64,000 bases of DNA from CAZEAC01 sp964510065 (lineage in GTDB: Bacteria; Bdellovibrionota_C; UBA2361; CAIXSY01): NCBI GenBank assembly GCA_964510065.1, contig CAZEAC010000021.1:1-64000 (forward strand), written 5' to 3'. The position numbers were made by a program, and so were the translations under genes. The first letter of the stretch is position 1; each line of letters begins with the position of its first letter. The notes below the pieces were generated by a model. It was not told the origin of the DNA. It searched no databases and saw only the letters and a program-made list of their open reading frames with translations. Positions 63,192 to 64,000 of the stretch are shown here, one piece after another.

Positions 63192-63923
63192 ATGAATATG
63201 AAGATTTTCGCCTATTCGCTCTCATGTCTCCTTATATTAGTAGTATCAGTCAGCACTGAGTCCGCCCTTGCAGATTGCTTTTGCAAGTCGAAACGATTCG
63301 CTGGTTCGCAAAACGGGCAGTGTCCAGCTGTGGGAGGGGATCCCGAGGGGAATCAAAGCTGCATTAATGACACTACTAATTCGATAAATCAAAGAGAGGC
63401 CAACCGATGTCCGGCAAAGACTGAAGATTGCACACTTCCAGACTTATCCGATGGCGTCTGCACCTTAAGCAGCACTAACATTGTCGTAACTCCAACCCCG
63501 TTGGGAACTGGTGAGGTAGTTATCGATACCAATGGAAACAGGACGACACTTGAGAACTACAGTTTCGATATCAGCATAACTTGCGGTTACGGATGCGAAG
63601 CGCCCCCACCCCCTCCGTGCCCAATAAATCCAGGTGATATTCCAAATCTTGCGTGCGCGACTCCGACTCCTACCCCCCAAGCTGCATCTGCTGCCGCTGC
63701 CGCGCCAGTTTTATTTGCCGCTGCCGCTGATGGTGAAGATGGCGACGACGATGACGGCGATAATATTACAGGCCCAGACGATGTTGATGATGGCGACTCA
63801 TGCACCCCGACGCCTACGCCGACTGCGACCCCAACGCCTACCGCTACCCCAACACCGACAGCTACTCCTACGCCTTCTCCTTCAAAGAGTCCGACTCCGA
63901 CTCCAAGCGGCTACCGCGCATAA
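63192..63923 (+). CDS. Secreted Cys-rich protein with TPTPTAT tail
   Basis: 243 residues: signal peptide (FAYSLSCLLILVVSVSTESALA), a Cys-rich N-terminal part, a Pro/Cys motif (CGYGCEAPPPPPCP), an Ala stretch, a highly acidic DGED run that may bind calcium, and a C-terminal run of (TPTPTA)n. Tails like this are common in cell-surface proteins of environmental bacteria and act as spacers. No family recognised. I take the ATG at 63192, next to the signal peptide. Confidence 0.72.
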   Translation: MNMKIFAYSLSCLLILVVSVSTESALADCFCKSKRFAGSQNGQCPAVGGDPEGNQSCINDTTNSINQREANRCPAKTEDCTLPDLSDGVCTLSSTNIVVTPTPLGTGEVVIDTNGNRTTLENYSFDISITCGYGCEAPPPPPCPINPGDIPNLACATPTPTPQAASAAAAAPVLFAAAADGEDGDDDDGDNITGPDDVDDGDSCTPTPTPTATPTPTATPTPTATPTPSPSKSPTPTPSGYRA

Positions 63924-63937
63924 AGGATTGAGCTTTC

Positions 63938-64000
63938 GTGCAGTCGTTCGGAAGGAAAATTGGAGTGGGGCTGCTTGTTGGTTCCCTAAACGCCGCAGCT
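63938..64000 (+). CDS. Possible start of a further gene, cut by the window edge
   Basis: A GTG at 63938 opens 21 codons to the window end (GRKIGVGLLVGSLNAAA), which resembles a signal peptide. AAGGA precedes it. Too short to be certain. Confidence 0.25.
   Translation, partial: MQSFGRKIGVGLLVGSLNAAA

Noticed and set aside
1..64000. CRISPR arrays, tRNA and rRNA genes
   Set aside because: I looked for regularly spaced repeats and for tRNA or rRNA signature blocks and found none.

Overview
This 64-kb stretch comes from a two-membrane (Gram-negative) bacterium of roughly 50% GC. Evidence: many signal peptides and lipoboxes, a Tat substrate, a periplasmic-type c cytochrome, parts of a non-flagellar type III secretion system (T3SS), TadE-type pseudopilins and paired DUF1501/DUF1800 proteins. 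Pro-Thr 'TPTPT' linkers, the Cys-rich 'WSC' repeats and the secreted beta-helix proteins recall deltaproteobacteria-like environmental lineages (Bdellovibrionota, Myxococcota and neighbours). That placement is an impression; no marker here fixes the phylum. A 10-base N run at 1776-1785 shows this is a scaffold, probably metagenomic.

Layout. 1-2.1 kb: gene-poor, with short repeats, a probable ORF-less group II intron and two small minus-strand genes. 2.2-8.3 kb: amino-acid-type ABC binding protein, arginine decarboxylase speA, isoaspartyl methyltransferase pcm, a metal-binding ABC lipoprotein and an RGG-box protein. 8.6-11.3 kb: an unknown gene and two unusual receiver-domain proteins. 12-17.2 kb: a minus-strand T3SS operon led by a sigma-28-family factor, then sctJ, a split SctQ-like pair, a small rod/needle-like protein, sctV and a TPR lipoprotein. 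17.4-23.1 kb: hemB, a CapD/PglF-type sugar-nucleotide dehydratase, two TadE-like pseudopilins and serA. 24.5-30.2 kb: a SWIM-SNF2 helicase and a tandem Lrp/AsnC regulator divergent from an alditol-oxidase-like gene. 30.2-34.1 kb: a three-gene cytochrome c / DUF1501 / DUF1800 operon. 34.4-42.3 kb: a secreted subtilase and a giant beta-helix/LamG protein. 42.7-47.5 kb: lineage-specific genes of unknown function and a DMT exporter. 48-52.3 kb: secreted proteins, a decayed gene, an IS5-type MITE and a NatAB-like ABC exporter. 52.3-57.4 kb: three lipoproteins, a secreted serpin and an HhH protein. 57.5-64 kb: large secreted proteins.

How it fits together. The T3SS genes are tightly coupled (overlapping start and stop codons) with their own sigma factor at the head, so they look like a self-regulated block. 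ATPase, secretin and SctRSTU are not in the window and must lie elsewhere if the system works. The cytochrome and DUF1800 proteins share a Cys-bounded basic helical module, which suggests the operon products act together. The most unusual non-coding signals are a three-copy two-hairpin intergenic element (3.75, 11.3 and 23.7 kb), a near-identical 61-bp leader plus start region at 43.8 and 46.2 kb, and an inverted repeat at 46.2 kb whose arm contains the ribosome binding site.
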